The notes below the pieces were generated by a model that made no database searches, had not been told where the DNA came from, and saw only the letters and a list, made by a program, of their open reading frames with translations. Source: JBBRZM01 sp963813635 (GTDB taxonomy: Bacteria; Actinomycetota; Acidimicrobiia; IMCC26256; JBBRZM01). Taken from it: a DNA stretch of 64,000 nt. Below are positions 47,194 to 55,121 of this stretch, piece by piece. The position numbers and the translations under genes were made by a program. The stretch lies in the NCBI GenBank assembly GCA_963813635.1, contig CAWEZO010000002.1:124001-188000 (forward strand), given 5' to 3'. Positions within the stretch are counted from its first letter, which is position 1. Each line of letters starts with the position of its first letter.

Positions 47194-47737
47194 TCACGTT
47201 CTGCTCACACGCCACTCGGAGAGGAGCGCGCGCGTTCTGGCGCGTAGGGGGGCGCCGCCCGCCACGAGTTCGCGCAACACCGCGTGGAGCCGACACGCGG
47301 CCTGGGTGCGCAACGAGACCAAGTCGTGGTAACGGCCAACCAGCAACCGCAACACCGTCGTGTGGTCATCGCTACGGACTGCCCTCAGGCCGCAGTCACG
47401 CAGCCTCGCGATCGCAGTCGACAACGCGTCGTTGCCGTCGTTCTTCGCCGCCTTCACCGATCCGAGCAAACGAACTCTCGCGGTGAGCGTGGGCGGCACA
47501 TCAACAACATGCTCACCGGCGGCGAGGAGCTGCTGGGACAACAACTTGCCCAACCCCGCCGGCTGATTCGATCGCCCACGTGCGTTCCTCGCCCAGCGGC
47601 GCGGCCCACGCCAACAGTCGTTGCGTCTGCGAACGATCGGCGCGCACCTCAAGTCGCGCCATGGCGTCTTCGTCGCCGTTGATCGCGCCCGCCATGTGCG
47701 TCGCCTTGTGCGGGTCGATCCCGATGATCACTGTCAT
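47194..47737 (-). pseudogene. IS110-family transposase, truncated and frameshifted
   Basis: The N-terminal DEDD RuvC-like domain is recognisable: IIGIDPHKATH at the start (first Asp), WAIESAGGLGK, AKNDGNDALSTAIA, and DLVSLRTQAACRLHAVLRELV. One extra base near 47565 splits it. The reading ends after about 180 residues, so the C-terminal transposase_20 domain with its catalytic Ser (roughly 200 residues) is gone. A good ribosome binding site (GGAGGA) precedes the ATG at 47737. It is a dead remnant whose broken end points at tRNA-Leu. Confidence 0.85.
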
Positions 47738-47967
47738 GGAAGTCCTCCTCGTGGACGTGATGCGACGTCACGACGGGCACTCCTGATGAAGGTGCTGCTC
47801 GCCTCTTTCGAGCCACGCCGCGACCGAATCCCGACCGGCTGACGCTTCGTTCGAAAGCCAACCCGACACGCGAGCAACAGGCAGTTCTAGAGCCAGCCAA
47901 TCAGGACCCGAGGACGCTACGAGCACACGCTCAACGCCCGCATCAGCATCCATCAGGCAGTTCTGCG

Positions 47968-48501
47968 CTATCGGGCTGGCCGCAGCGAGACGAAGGGATG
48001 TTCGTGCACGAAGCGCCGTACAGCGTCGTCGGAGTGCAGGTTCCCCCATCCGAGAATGGCACTCGCCAGTCGTACTCGCCATGGGTGACGCCGTCGGAAG
48101 TCGATCACGACGGCTACAGCCTCGTCGTCCGTAAGGAAGTGATGCTGTGGGACGAAGGATTCTCGTCCGATCCGTACCTCGAGCGCCGAGCGTGCTTGCA
48201 GGTTGTGCACCCAATCAGCTTCGGGTCCCCATCCTGAGAAGATAACTGCCTCGTGGCGGTCGCGGTTGTAGCTCAGTGCCATCGCCACGGTGTCGTGAGG
48301 CTTGCCGGTCTTGCGCCCGACATGAACGAGTAGCAGAAAGGTGTTGCCGAGCAACCATCCCCATCCGTGTCGGTACAGCCGCAATGGCATCCGAAACACC
48401 GCGAGCGCGAGACGACCGGGCGTGCCCCGCAGCCCGAGAAGCGGACGGTGACGTCCGGCCTTGCTCCGGTCTGCGAAATCTGAATTCGTGGCGGCCATCA
48501 T
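47968..48501 (-). CDS. F420-dependent nitroreductase/quinone reductase family protein
   Basis: The 177-residue protein resembles the deazaflavin (F420)-dependent Ddn family with a split-barrel fold. It has the N-terminal LYRHGWGWLLGNTFLLLVHVGRKTGK, where GRKTG is the family's phosphate/deazaflavin contact, followed by SGWGPEADWVHNLQA and a C-terminal basic helix. Such enzymes reduce quinones or nitro compounds with F420H2 and are largely actinobacterial. The ATG at 48501 overlaps the stop codon of the upstream membrane protein. The protein is membrane-associated at most; the substrate is unknown. Confidence 0.85.
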   Translation of the reverse strand: MMAATNSDFADRSKAGRHRPLLGLRGTPGRLALAVFRMPLRLYRHGWGWLLGNTFLLLVHVGRKTGKPHDTVAMALSYNRDRHEAVIFSGWGPEADWVHNLQARSALEVRIGRESFVPQHHFLTDDEAVAVVIDFRRRHPWRVRLASAILGWGNLHSDDAVRRFVHEHPFVSLRPAR

Positions 48502-49337
48502 CGTGCGCCGGTCGGGAACAGGCGACGCCGTTCGACGTAGATCACCATGCCTGCGAACACGATCCACAACGCGGCGAGACCAACTGCCGCCATTCCCCCG
48601 CCGCGCTCTGCGTACCCGTCGAGGTCTGGCGGCAAGAACGTCGCGCTGCGGTACGTGTGCACGTTCGCACCAACGTGGAAGACGTCGTGGGCGATGATCG
48701 CGCCGACGGGGTTGCCAGTCAGTGCCGTCGGCGCGGTGGCGATGACAGCGCCGATCTCGGGCTGTACGAGGTCGACACCGCGGAACTGCGGATACCCAAG
48801 GTGATACGTCGCGGTGATGCCCAGCGAAAGCACCAGCGTCAGCGCGGCGAAGCGCAGATGGCGCCTTCGGCTTTCGTCGCGCAGCAGTAAGTACGCCACG
48901 GTGGCCGGGAACACGAAGAGCATCAGGGCGTCCACGGTGCCGTACAGCACGCCGCGCCAGGCGATCTCGAACCAATAGAAGCTTCCCGACGGGTGCGGCA
49001 TCGACGCTTCGCTCATCACGTTACGAACGAGCGCCGCCCCCACGACTGCACCGACACCGATGCTCCACCACAGCCTCGTGCGGAGCCAGTCGCGCCAATC
49101 CAACTGCGAGTGCGCCAGGGACGACGTCAGAAACGTTCCCGCGACCGTGAAGTAGACGAGCAGGTACAGATCGTGGTGAAGGCCGAGCAGGCTCGCGCCG
49201 ACGAGCGGTATGACGAACGCGATCAGAGCGCCTGCGAGGTACCACTCAGTGACGTGATGACGCTCGGTGCGGGATAACGCCGCGTGCCGAGGCGGGACGG
49301 CAGGACGCGGCATCGCAACAGAAGTCATGCCGATCAC
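48498..49337 (-). CDS. Polytopic membrane protein, possibly CPBP-like
   Basis: The 279-residue protein has seven or eight hydrophobic helices. Two features recall CPBP intramembrane proteases: EIAWRGVLYG in a helix (similar to the EExxxR motif, though with one Glu) and IAHDVFHVGANVH, a His-containing motif later in the chain. The full CPBP signature is not met, so this is a weak assignment. It overlaps the F420 enzyme gene by four bases and follows the 2TM gene on the same strand, suggesting a small operon. Confidence 0.5.
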   Translation of the reverse strand: MIGMTSVAMPRPAVPPRHAALSRTERHHVTEWYLAGALIAFVIPLVGASLLGLHHDLYLLVYFTVAGTFLTSSLAHSQLDWRDWLRTRLWWSIGVGAVVGAALVRNVMSEASMPHPSGSFYWFEIAWRGVLYGTVDALMLFVFPATVAYLLLRDESRRRHLRFAALTLVLSLGITATYHLGYPQFRGVDLVQPEIGAVIATAPTALTGNPVGAIIAHDVFHVGANVHTYRSATFLPPDLDGYAERGGGMAAVGLAALWIVFAGMVIYVERRRLFPTGAR

Positions 49338-49364
49338 TTCCTTCCAGCTGCACGTTTCAAGCGA

Positions 49365-49643
49365 CTAGGCGGCGATACGGTGTTCGATGTCCTGCTGGTG
49401 CCGCTCCATGAACTCGTCACCTCGCACGACACCGAAATACCAGTGCATGAACAGGCCAATGCCCATCCCGGCGACCGCGAAGACTGACCACGGGAACTGC
49501 GACGCGACCGTCACGTTGAGAATCACGAGCGCTATCGACACCGCCGCTGTGATAACGGCGTGCACTCGGACCCCACGGCGACTCTCTTCATGCGCCGCCT
49601 CCCGCTCTGCGAGCTGGTAGGCCTCACGGGCTGGCTTCGACAT
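49365..49643 (-). CDS. Small 2TM-domain membrane protein
   Basis: The 92-residue protein has a basic and acidic N-terminal helix (EAYQLAEREAAHEESRRG), two membrane helices (VITAAVSIALVILNVTV and FAVAGMGIGLFMHWYFG) and a short polar tail. This is the arrangement of the 2TM domain family, whose function is unknown. The start at 49643 has AAAGGAG seven bases upstream. It is the first gene of a three-gene minus-strand set with the polytopic and F420 genes. Longer open frames upstream on this strand are antisense of the hydrolase gene. Confidence 0.75.
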   Translation of the reverse strand: MSKPAREAYQLAEREAAHEESRRGVRVHAVITAAVSIALVILNVTVASQFPWSVFAVAGMGIGLFMHWYFGVVRGDEFMERHQQDIEHRIAA

Positions 49644-49994
49644 GACACACTCCTTTCCCGATCGTCTCAACTGTGCGCTCAATGTCTGCCTGCCGGTAGG
49701 GCCGTTTGGCCTCCTAAGCGGAAGGCGATGTGCTCGATCGCTAGACGCGCAGGTGCAGCATCCGTTTCCCTGCCACCGCGGCCATGCACTGGGGCGGCAA
49801 CTCGGGTTGCTCTGGCCATAGCAACCCTCTTGCTCATCGCGCGCTGCCCCCGTCGCGCGAAGAGCCAGCCGATGTAGGGCCGCGCCACGACATGACTTTC
49901 GCCCCCTGGGCCGGTCGACGCGACGAATGACGCACCCGGTCGGCACGGAGAGACGCCGCCTACCGTTCGACTGGCGACGTCGGGTAGGTTCGCC
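49644..49994. other. Intergenic region, nothing recognised
   Basis: These 351 bases lie between the divergent 2TM gene and the hydrolase gene. I find no supported gene or RNA. An eight-pair hairpin (CCGTTTGG with CCTAAGCGG, including G-T pairs) lies near 49700 but does not extend to a tRNA. Open frames here are short and have poor codon patterns. Confidence 0.5.
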
Positions 49995-51149
49995 GTGGTG
50001 GGTGCGACGGTCGAGGTGCACGGGAGGTGCGATCCAACGTTCGAGGCGGTCGCTGACGCGTTCGCCACGAACTTCGCTCAACACGGCGACATCGGCGCGG
50101 CCGTGTGCGTCTACCACCGGGGTCGCCCGGTCGTGGACTTGTGGGGAGGGCTGGCAGACCGCGACAGCGGCCGACCCTGGGATGAAGACACCTTGCAGCT
50201 CGTGTTCTCCAGCACCAAGGGCATCGCGGCCACCTGTGTGCACCTTCTCGTCGAGCGGGGCGCGCTCGATCTCGAGGCTCCCGTGGCCCGCTACTGGCCC
50301 GAGTTCGCCGCCGAGGGCAAAGGCGAGATCCCGCTCCGATGGGTGCTGTCGCACGAAGCCGGCCTCGCCGCGGTGACGGGCGAGGTGACCATGGACGACG
50401 TGTTGGGTTGGGAAGGGGTCGTCGAGGCCATCGCGGCGCAGGCTCCGGTGTGGGAGCCGGGCACCGCCCACGGGTACCACGCCCGGTCCTACGGATGGAT
50501 CCTCGGCGAGGTGGTGCGCCGGGTCACCGGCCGGAGCATCGGCCGTTTCTTTGCCGAGGAAATTGCGGAGCCATTCGGATTGGACTTCTTCATCGGGCTG
50601 CCGTCCGGCGAGCTCGGGCGGGTTGCACACCTCTACCCGCCCGTGGTCGACGCCGCGACTCGCGAGGTCATGGATGCCTTCATGGGCCCCGAGACGCTGC
50701 TGGGCCAGGTCATCTCCGGGCCATCGGGCTTGTTCGGCTACGACGACATGTGGAACCGTCCCGAGCTGCTCGCAGCCGAGATGCCGTCGTCGAACGGGAT
50801 CGGCACGGCCCGTGCCGTCGCCCGTCTCTACGCGGCGCTGATCGGCGAGATCGACGGCCGGCGCCTGCTGGCTCCCGCTACCGTCGAGCGGGCAACCGAC
50901 GTGCAAGTCACCGGCCCCGACCGGGTGATCGGCGTGCCCATGTCATTCGGGCTCGGGTACATGACACCGCCGCCGGCCTGTCCACCCGGATCGTTCGGCC
51001 ATGCCGGTGCCGGCGGTTCGCTGGGCCTCGCTCACGCCGACGCCGAGTGGTCTCTCGGGTATGTGATGAACCAGATGCAGTTGGGCATCACCGGCGATCC
51101 GCGCGGCACGGGGCTGGTCGACGCGGTGACGGCCTCGGTTCACGAATAG
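49995..51149 (+). CDS. Beta-lactamase-fold serine hydrolase (EstB-like)
   Basis: The 384-residue protein belongs to the class C beta-lactamase-like family of esterases and peptidases. The nucleophile motif SxxK is in FSSTKG, and a Tyr in GYHARSYGW takes the place of the YxN motif. FGHAGAGGS near the C-terminus matches the HAG/KTG motif of this esterase group. No signal peptide is visible, so it is probably cytoplasmic and an esterase, not a resistance beta-lactamase. The start is a GTG in GTGGTGGGT; the exact codon is uncertain by one. No frame breaks. Confidence 0.88.
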   Translation: MVGATVEVHGRCDPTFEAVADAFATNFAQHGDIGAAVCVYHRGRPVVDLWGGLADRDSGRPWDEDTLQLVFSSTKGIAATCVHLLVERGALDLEAPVARYWPEFAAEGKGEIPLRWVLSHEAGLAAVTGEVTMDDVLGWEGVVEAIAAQAPVWEPGTAHGYHARSYGWILGEVVRRVTGRSIGRFFAEEIAEPFGLDFFIGLPSGELGRVAHLYPPVVDAATREVMDAFMGPETLLGQVISGPSGLFGYDDMWNRPELLAAEMPSSNGIGTARAVARLYAALIGEIDGRRLLAPATVERATDVQVTGPDRVIGVPMSFGLGYMTPPPACPPGSFGHAGAGGSLGLAHADAEWSLGYVMNQMQLGITGDPRGTGLVDAVTASVHE

Positions 51150-51430
51150 GAGCCCGCGATCCGGCGACCCTCGGCGATGATGCTCCCTCTCACGCTTTGG
51201 GCAATCGGGTTCCTGGCCCAGCAGTAATCGCCTTTCCCGCTGGCTGAGCGCTCGACGGCGTCGACGAGGATGAGCTGCTTGGGGATCTTGTAGGAGGCGA
51301 GCCTTCCGCGTAGGTGGGCTCGGAGGTCGTCGAGGGTGGGCGTCGGGCCCGGGCGGGGCGCCACGACTGCGGTGACCCGTTCACCCCACTGTTCGTCGGG
51401 ATCGCCGACGACGAGGTACGTCGTGGGGCT
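51140..51430 (-). pseudogene. C-terminal fragment of an acyl-CoA synthetase (AMP-binding)
   Basis: The translation shows the C-terminal subdomain of adenylate-forming enzymes: YLVVGDPDEQWGERVTAVVA, LRAHLRGRLASYKIPK and ERSASGKGDY, the last containing the catalytic Lys position. The large N-terminal domain with the P-loop is absent. The sequence upstream on this strand is unrelated, and the junction lies near 51430. It overlaps the last bases of the hydrolase gene. It is a remnant, probably left by a deletion or rearrangement. Confidence 0.75.
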
Positions 51431-51779
51431 GAGCCAAACTGCGCTCCTCTCGGCGCTGCGAGCGACGCACGCTCGGTACCTGCTGGTTTCGGGCGAGGCG
51501 GTCCATTCGACACTCCACATTGATCCGGTGCTCGAGCGGATCGGTGGACTCCACCTCGCGCGCGATTTCGGTCGCACGCTGATCTTCACAGTCGACCCCG
51601 CTCATCTCGTCCCGGTCCTCGATCCCCCGATATGGACCGATCGCGCGACGCGACGCTGGATCGATCGAGAGCTCGGAATCCCGGCGAACGCGGCGAATTC
51701 GCCTTTGCACACAGGCGGAGCGTGGGTTCGAGCTCCATCTCCCCGCAGCTCTCCGCCCACCCTGGAACGGCGCCGATGA
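51418..51779 (+). pseudogene. Orphan fragment of a larger protein
   Basis: From about 51440 the plus strand has a normal coding pattern for about 85 residues (TALLSALRATHARYLLVSGE, VLERIGGLHLARDFGRT, LVPVLDPPIWTDRATRRWID). It then degrades into low-quality sequence. There is no start codon with a ribosome binding site at its head, and its 5' end abuts the acyl-CoA synthetase fragment. The style resembles the extracytoplasmic tail of a membrane glycosyltransferase, but I cannot name a family. It is best read as a gene fragment joined at a rearrangement. Confidence 0.4.
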
Positions 51780-51923
51780 CGCGCGACGTCCGGGCTCCCG
51801 ACATTCCAGCTCGGTCCCTGCGACGCCCGGGGCGGAGCCGGTGGCACAGTAAGATCACGTCGCCAGCATGCCCGCGTCGCGCAGAACACCAGGAGCCATG
51901 GCGCCTCCAGATCGCAGACTCCG

Positions 51924-52227
51924 ATGAGCGAACCGCTTGCGGTGCAGACGGCAGCAGTCGTCGCTCTCACGATCACCATTGTCGCGATCATCGTGCTGCT
52001 CCTCATCGTGCTCGCGCCCTGGCAAACCGTGCGTGAGGAACCGCCGCTCGACGACACGGCCGAGACCCGTCTGCTCCTCGGCGACGACCCCGAGGAGATC
52101 GCCCGCGATCAAGAAGCGAAGCGCACAGCAGGCCGCGAGGCGCCGCACGGTCGATCTCGCCACACCGCTACCGCCTGTCGATGACGACGACACAACGTCG
52201 CCGGGATGGAACCTTCCCGCGAGCTAG
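51924..52227 (+). CDS. Small single-span membrane protein (single-base frameshift)
   Basis: About 100 residues: a short N-terminus, one membrane helix (AAVVALTITIVAIIVLLLIV), then an acidic cytoplasmic tail with LLLGDDPEEIARDQEAKR. One base too many near 52125 shifts the frame. Removing it gives a tail ending in DDDDTTSPGWNLPAS and a TAG stop at 52225-52227. That stop lies inside the 6-bp target duplication of the neighbouring insertion sequence, so the IS landed exactly at the end of this gene without changing the protein. Family unknown. Confidence 0.65.
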
Positions 52228-52228
52228 G

Positions 52229-53259
52229 TGTAGATCCCAACAGCGTTAGTCAGTGCCGATGACGTCGGCGGGGGTCTTGTGGCCGAGGGCGCTGTGGGGT
52301 CGTCGATAGTTGTAGTAGCTCGAGCCAGGCTGGGAGTGCGGCGGCGCGGTGGTGGTGGGTCTGGTAGCTGACCGGCGTACGCCCATTCGGCTTGGAGAGG
52401 TTTGGATGAACCTTTCGGCTTTCCCGTTGGTGCGGGGCCGGTAGGGGCGGGTTCGGAGGTGCTTGATGCCGAGCTCGACGATCGTGGTTGCGTGGAGGCG
52501 TGGACGGTAGCCAGGGCCGTTGTCGGTCATGACCCGCTGGACGGTGATGCCGTGGTCAGCGAACCAAGCGATCGCCGGCGCAGAACGCGGTGCAGGTCGA
52601 CGCCTTCTCGTCATCGAGGATCTCGACGTACGCGAGTCCGGCTGGTGTCATCGACGGCGACATGGCACGTAGTCCCACCCACGCCTGCCGGCACCGGCGC
52701 GGCGGTATCCGGCTTGGCGGAGATGGGCCGGGAGCCCGGGCTGATCGAACCGACCCAGCTTCTTGATGTCGATGTGGATCAGCTCGCCGGGATGACGACG
52801 GCAATAGCGGTTCGGGGGCTCGGGCGGCTCGAGTCGTGACAGCCGGTTGAGACCGAGGCGAGCCAGGACCGCGCCCACCGTCGATGTCGCCATGTTCAGC
52901 TCTGCCGCGATCCGCGTCGAAGTCCAGCGCAGCCGGCGAAGTTGCTCGATGAGCGCCTCGGTCCGAGCCGGAGTCCGACCCGGGACTCGACCCGGAGCTG
53001 AAGACCGATCGGTCATCGCTTCGCCTGCGTCGTAGCGACACAACCACCGAAACACGGTCCGGGTCGAGACCCCGAACGCTTCTGCGGCTTCGTCGACCGA
53101 CCAACCTTCGAGACGGACTCGCTCGCACATCAGGGTCCGCTGGCGCGGCAAGAGACGGGCGTTACCGTGAACCAACACGGGCACTCCTTGTGGTGAGGGC
53201 GGCTTCAGCACCCCCAAGCCTCAAGGAGGCCCGTGTGACAAACGTGGATGGGATCTACA
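52229..53259. mobile_element. IS481-like insertion sequence, 1031 bp, with terminal repeats and target duplication
   Basis: The ends are imperfect inverted repeats of 24 bp beginning TGTAGATCCCA (52229-52252 and, inverted, 53236-53259), with about 20 of 24 positions matching. The 6-bp direct repeat GCTAGG flanks both ends (52223-52228 and 53260-53265), a clean target-site duplication. The element holds one minus-strand transposase gene. TGTAGATCCC termini are typical of IS481-family elements in actinobacteria. Confidence 0.93.
52246..53178 (-). CDS. IS481-family transposase (several frameshifts)
   Basis: The N-terminal helix-turn-helix (RVRLEGWSVDEAAEAFGVST, TVFRWLCRYD) is followed by a DDE integrase core: the first Asp in ELIHIDIKKLGRF, the second in VMTDNGPGYR, and the Glu in RTNGKAERFIQ. 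The C-terminal YYNYRRPHSALGHKTPADVI is a family signature. The GTG at 53178 has AAGGAG five bases upstream. The frame shifts near 52665, near 52600 and at least twice in 52330-52400. Removing single bases restores the family sequence, for example EWAYA after FIQT. It may be intact in reality. Confidence 0.88.
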
Positions 53260-53277
53260 GCTAGGTGCCCACGCTGC

Positions 53278-53706
53278 TCACCCGAGCACGAAGAACAGTC
53301 GTGCTTCACACGTCACAGCGGCATCGACCGTCGTGCGCCCGATACCCCACCCGCCGCGAGCGCTGAGTCGCTCGAGCGTCACTGACATCACCAATTCGTC
53401 GCCGGGGTGCACGACGCGGCGCCACCGCACCCTCTCGACGCCACCGAACAACGGCAACTTGCCGGCGTAACACGCGTCGGCGAGCAGCGCGAGCGCGCCG
53501 GTCTGCGCGAGCGCTTCGAGCTGGATCACACCGGGAAAGACCGGGTTGCCGGGGAAGTGCCCCGCAAGGAACGCTTCGTCGCCGGTCACCCGATACCGAG
53601 CAGTAACCGACTCCCCCGCGTCGAGCGCGTCGACAGCATCGACAAAGCGAAACGGCGGCCGGTGCGGCAACAAACCGATCAACACGGCCGAATCGGGATG
53701 CGACAT
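53278..53706 (-). CDS. fabZ: 3-hydroxyacyl-ACP dehydratase
   Basis: The 142-residue hot-dog-fold enzyme dehydrates 3-hydroxyacyl-ACP in type II fatty acid synthesis. The catalytic His is in GHFPGNPVFPGV, and the Glu lies 14 residues later in QLEALAQ. The leading LLPHRPPFRFVDAV is the usual FabZ N-terminus. The ATG at 53706 begins MSHPDSAVLIG; a longer frame to 53943 is antisense to the fabH remnant. It is divergent from the rest of the fab genes and converges on the IS element. Confidence 0.93.
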   Translation of the reverse strand: MSHPDSAVLIGLLPHRPPFRFVDAVDALDAGESVTARYRVTGDEAFLAGHFPGNPVFPGVIQLEALAQTGALALLADACYAGKLPLFGGVERVRWRRVVHPGDELVMSVTLERLSARGGWGIGRTTVDAAVTCEARLFFVLG

Positions 53707-53739
53707 CGCGCGAAAACCGTCCTCTGAGTTCTTGGAACC

Positions 53740-54066
53740 TCGCGGAAACTCATTACCGTCACCGCAGACGCTACCGCCGCTCTCATCGAGATTCCGGCCG
53801 GCCGAGGCCGGCGCCCCACCTCCGCCGGCACAGTCGCCGGGGGCGAGCATTTCCTCGAGATGGCAGCCCGGAAGTGTTCCGGCGGGCCGTGTGCGCCGTG
53901 GTCGATTCGGCCGGCCTCGCGCTCGACCGCGCCGGCGTGGCATCCTCGGACGTCGCGTGATTCGTGCCGCACCAGGCCAACGCCTGCATCGAGGTTACGG
54001 CCCGGTCGGCTCAACATCTCTCGGGAGCGCACAGTGATCAACATCGAGCACCGGGGTCGGCGATGA
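53740..54066 (+). pseudogene. fabH: fabH remnant (3-oxoacyl-ACP synthase III), truncated at both ends with a nonsense codon
   Basis: The plus strand encodes the last third of a FabH: ALIEIPAGRGRRPTSA, HFLEMA, EVFRRAVCAVVD, the signature VPHQANACIEV with the catalytic His, and RLNISRERTVINIE. The first two-thirds, including the active-site Cys, are absent; the fragment begins only about 30 bases from the divergent fabZ start. The Trp before FVPHQAN is replaced by TGA, and several small shifts interrupt the frame. The final 45 or so residues (the GNTSAAS region) are also missing, because the sequence runs directly into fabG. The condensing step must be done elsewhere in the genome. Confidence 0.85.
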
Positions 54067-54807
54067 CCGCACGCGTGGCGCTCGTCACCGGCGCGTCGCG
54101 GGGCATCGGTCGCGCCACTGCAACTGCGCTCGCCGCGGCGGGCAACCGCGTCGCGTTCTGCTATTCGAGCGATGACGACGGCGCGAAGACGACACAGTCG
54201 GAGATCGAGCAAGCCGGGGGCGAAGCGCTCGCGCTTCGGTGCGACGTGACCGACGGCTCGGCCGTTGACGCCACCTTCTCCACCATCGAAGACGCGTGGG
54301 GTCCCGTCGCGCTGCTCGTCAACAACGCCGGCATCAACCGTGACGGACTCGTCGCTCGCATGACCGACGACGACTGGAACGACGTGTTGCGCACCAACCT
54401 CACCGCGGCGTTCTTCACGATCCGCCGGGCGAGCCGTCCAATGGTGAGAGCACGTTTCGGCCGCATCGTCAACGTGTCATCGGTTTCCGGGCACATGGGC
54501 AGCGCCGGACAGGTCAACTACTCCGCCGCCAAAGCCGGACTGCTCGGAGTCACGCCGCGCGATCGCCCGCGAGCTGGCACCGCGCAATGTCACGTGCAAC
54601 GTGGTCGCCCCCGGGGCGATCGATACCGCGATGACGGCCGGCCTCGATGACGAGTGGCGTGCCCGGGCCGAAGCGGCAATCCCGCTCGCCCGTTTCGGCA
54701 CGGTCGACGAGGTCGCTGCGATGATTGCGTTCTTGTGTAGCGACGCCGCCGGCTATGTCACGGGTGCGCTGATCCCGCTCGACGGTGGTATGAGCATGGG
54801 CCACTGA
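54063..54807 (+). CDS. fabG: 3-oxoacyl-ACP reductase (single-base frameshift)
   Basis: This NADPH-dependent SDR reduces 3-oxoacyl-ACP. About 247 residues: the cofactor loop VTGASRGIGRA, NNAG in LLVNNAGINRDG, the catalytic Ser in VNVSSVSGH, and the Tyr and Lys in QVNYSAAKAG. The frame breaks near 54555, where one base removed gives GVT-RAIARELAPRNVTCNVV. The C-terminal GYVTGALIPLDGGMSMGH is standard FabG. The ATG lies at the end of the fabH remnant, and acpP follows 62 bases downstream, so the reading order fab-acp-fab is conserved. Confidence 0.92.
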
Positions 54808-54869
54808 AGCGCGGGGAACAACAACGGACAGACGACCGACAGACAATCACCCACAGCAGGAGGAACCCA

Positions 54870-55121
54870 ATGAACCGAGCCGACGCACTTGCCGCCCTCA
54901 CCGACATCGCGGTCGAGGTGCTGAGCGTCGAGCCCGACCAGATCACCGAGGCGGCGCGCTTCAAGGAAGATCTCGACGCCGACAGCCTCGACCTCGTCGA
55001 GCTCGTCATGGGCCTCGAGGAGCGGTTCGACATCACGATGCCCGAAGAAGACCTCGAAGGCGTCACCACAGTCGGCAAGGCCGTCGACCTCGTGGTCGAC
55101 AAGGTCGGGGCCTCGGCATGA
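54870..55121 (+). CDS. acpP: Acyl carrier protein
   Basis: The 83-residue acidic protein carries the growing acyl chain on phosphopantetheine. The attachment Ser is in DADSLDLVELVMGLEERF, the classic DSL motif. Its ribosome binding site (AGGAGG) is strong and seven bases upstream. The stop codon overlaps the fabF start (ATGA), giving coupled translation with the condensing enzyme. Confidence 0.96.
   Translation: MNRADALAALTDIAVEVLSVEPDQITEAARFKEDLDADSLDLVELVMGLEERFDITMPEEDLEGVTTVGKAVDLVVDKVGASA

Noticed and set aside
47738..47967. A gene between the IS110 remnant and the F420 enzyme
   Set aside because: Short frames here have no ribosome binding site or recognisable motif; the part next to 47737 is the leader of the transposase.
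49690..49740. A tRNA-like stem near CCTAA
   Set aside because: There is one imperfect hairpin but no acceptor stem, D arm or TTCRA T-loop.
49365..50906. A 513-codon minus-strand frame
   Set aside because: Only its last 92 codons form a sensible 2TM protein; the rest is antisense of the serine hydrolase.
53941..53970. TGA read as Trp (altered genetic code) in the fabH segment
   Set aside because: TGA ends many intact genes here, including ATGA and GTGA overlaps, so it is a true stop and the segment is a remnant.
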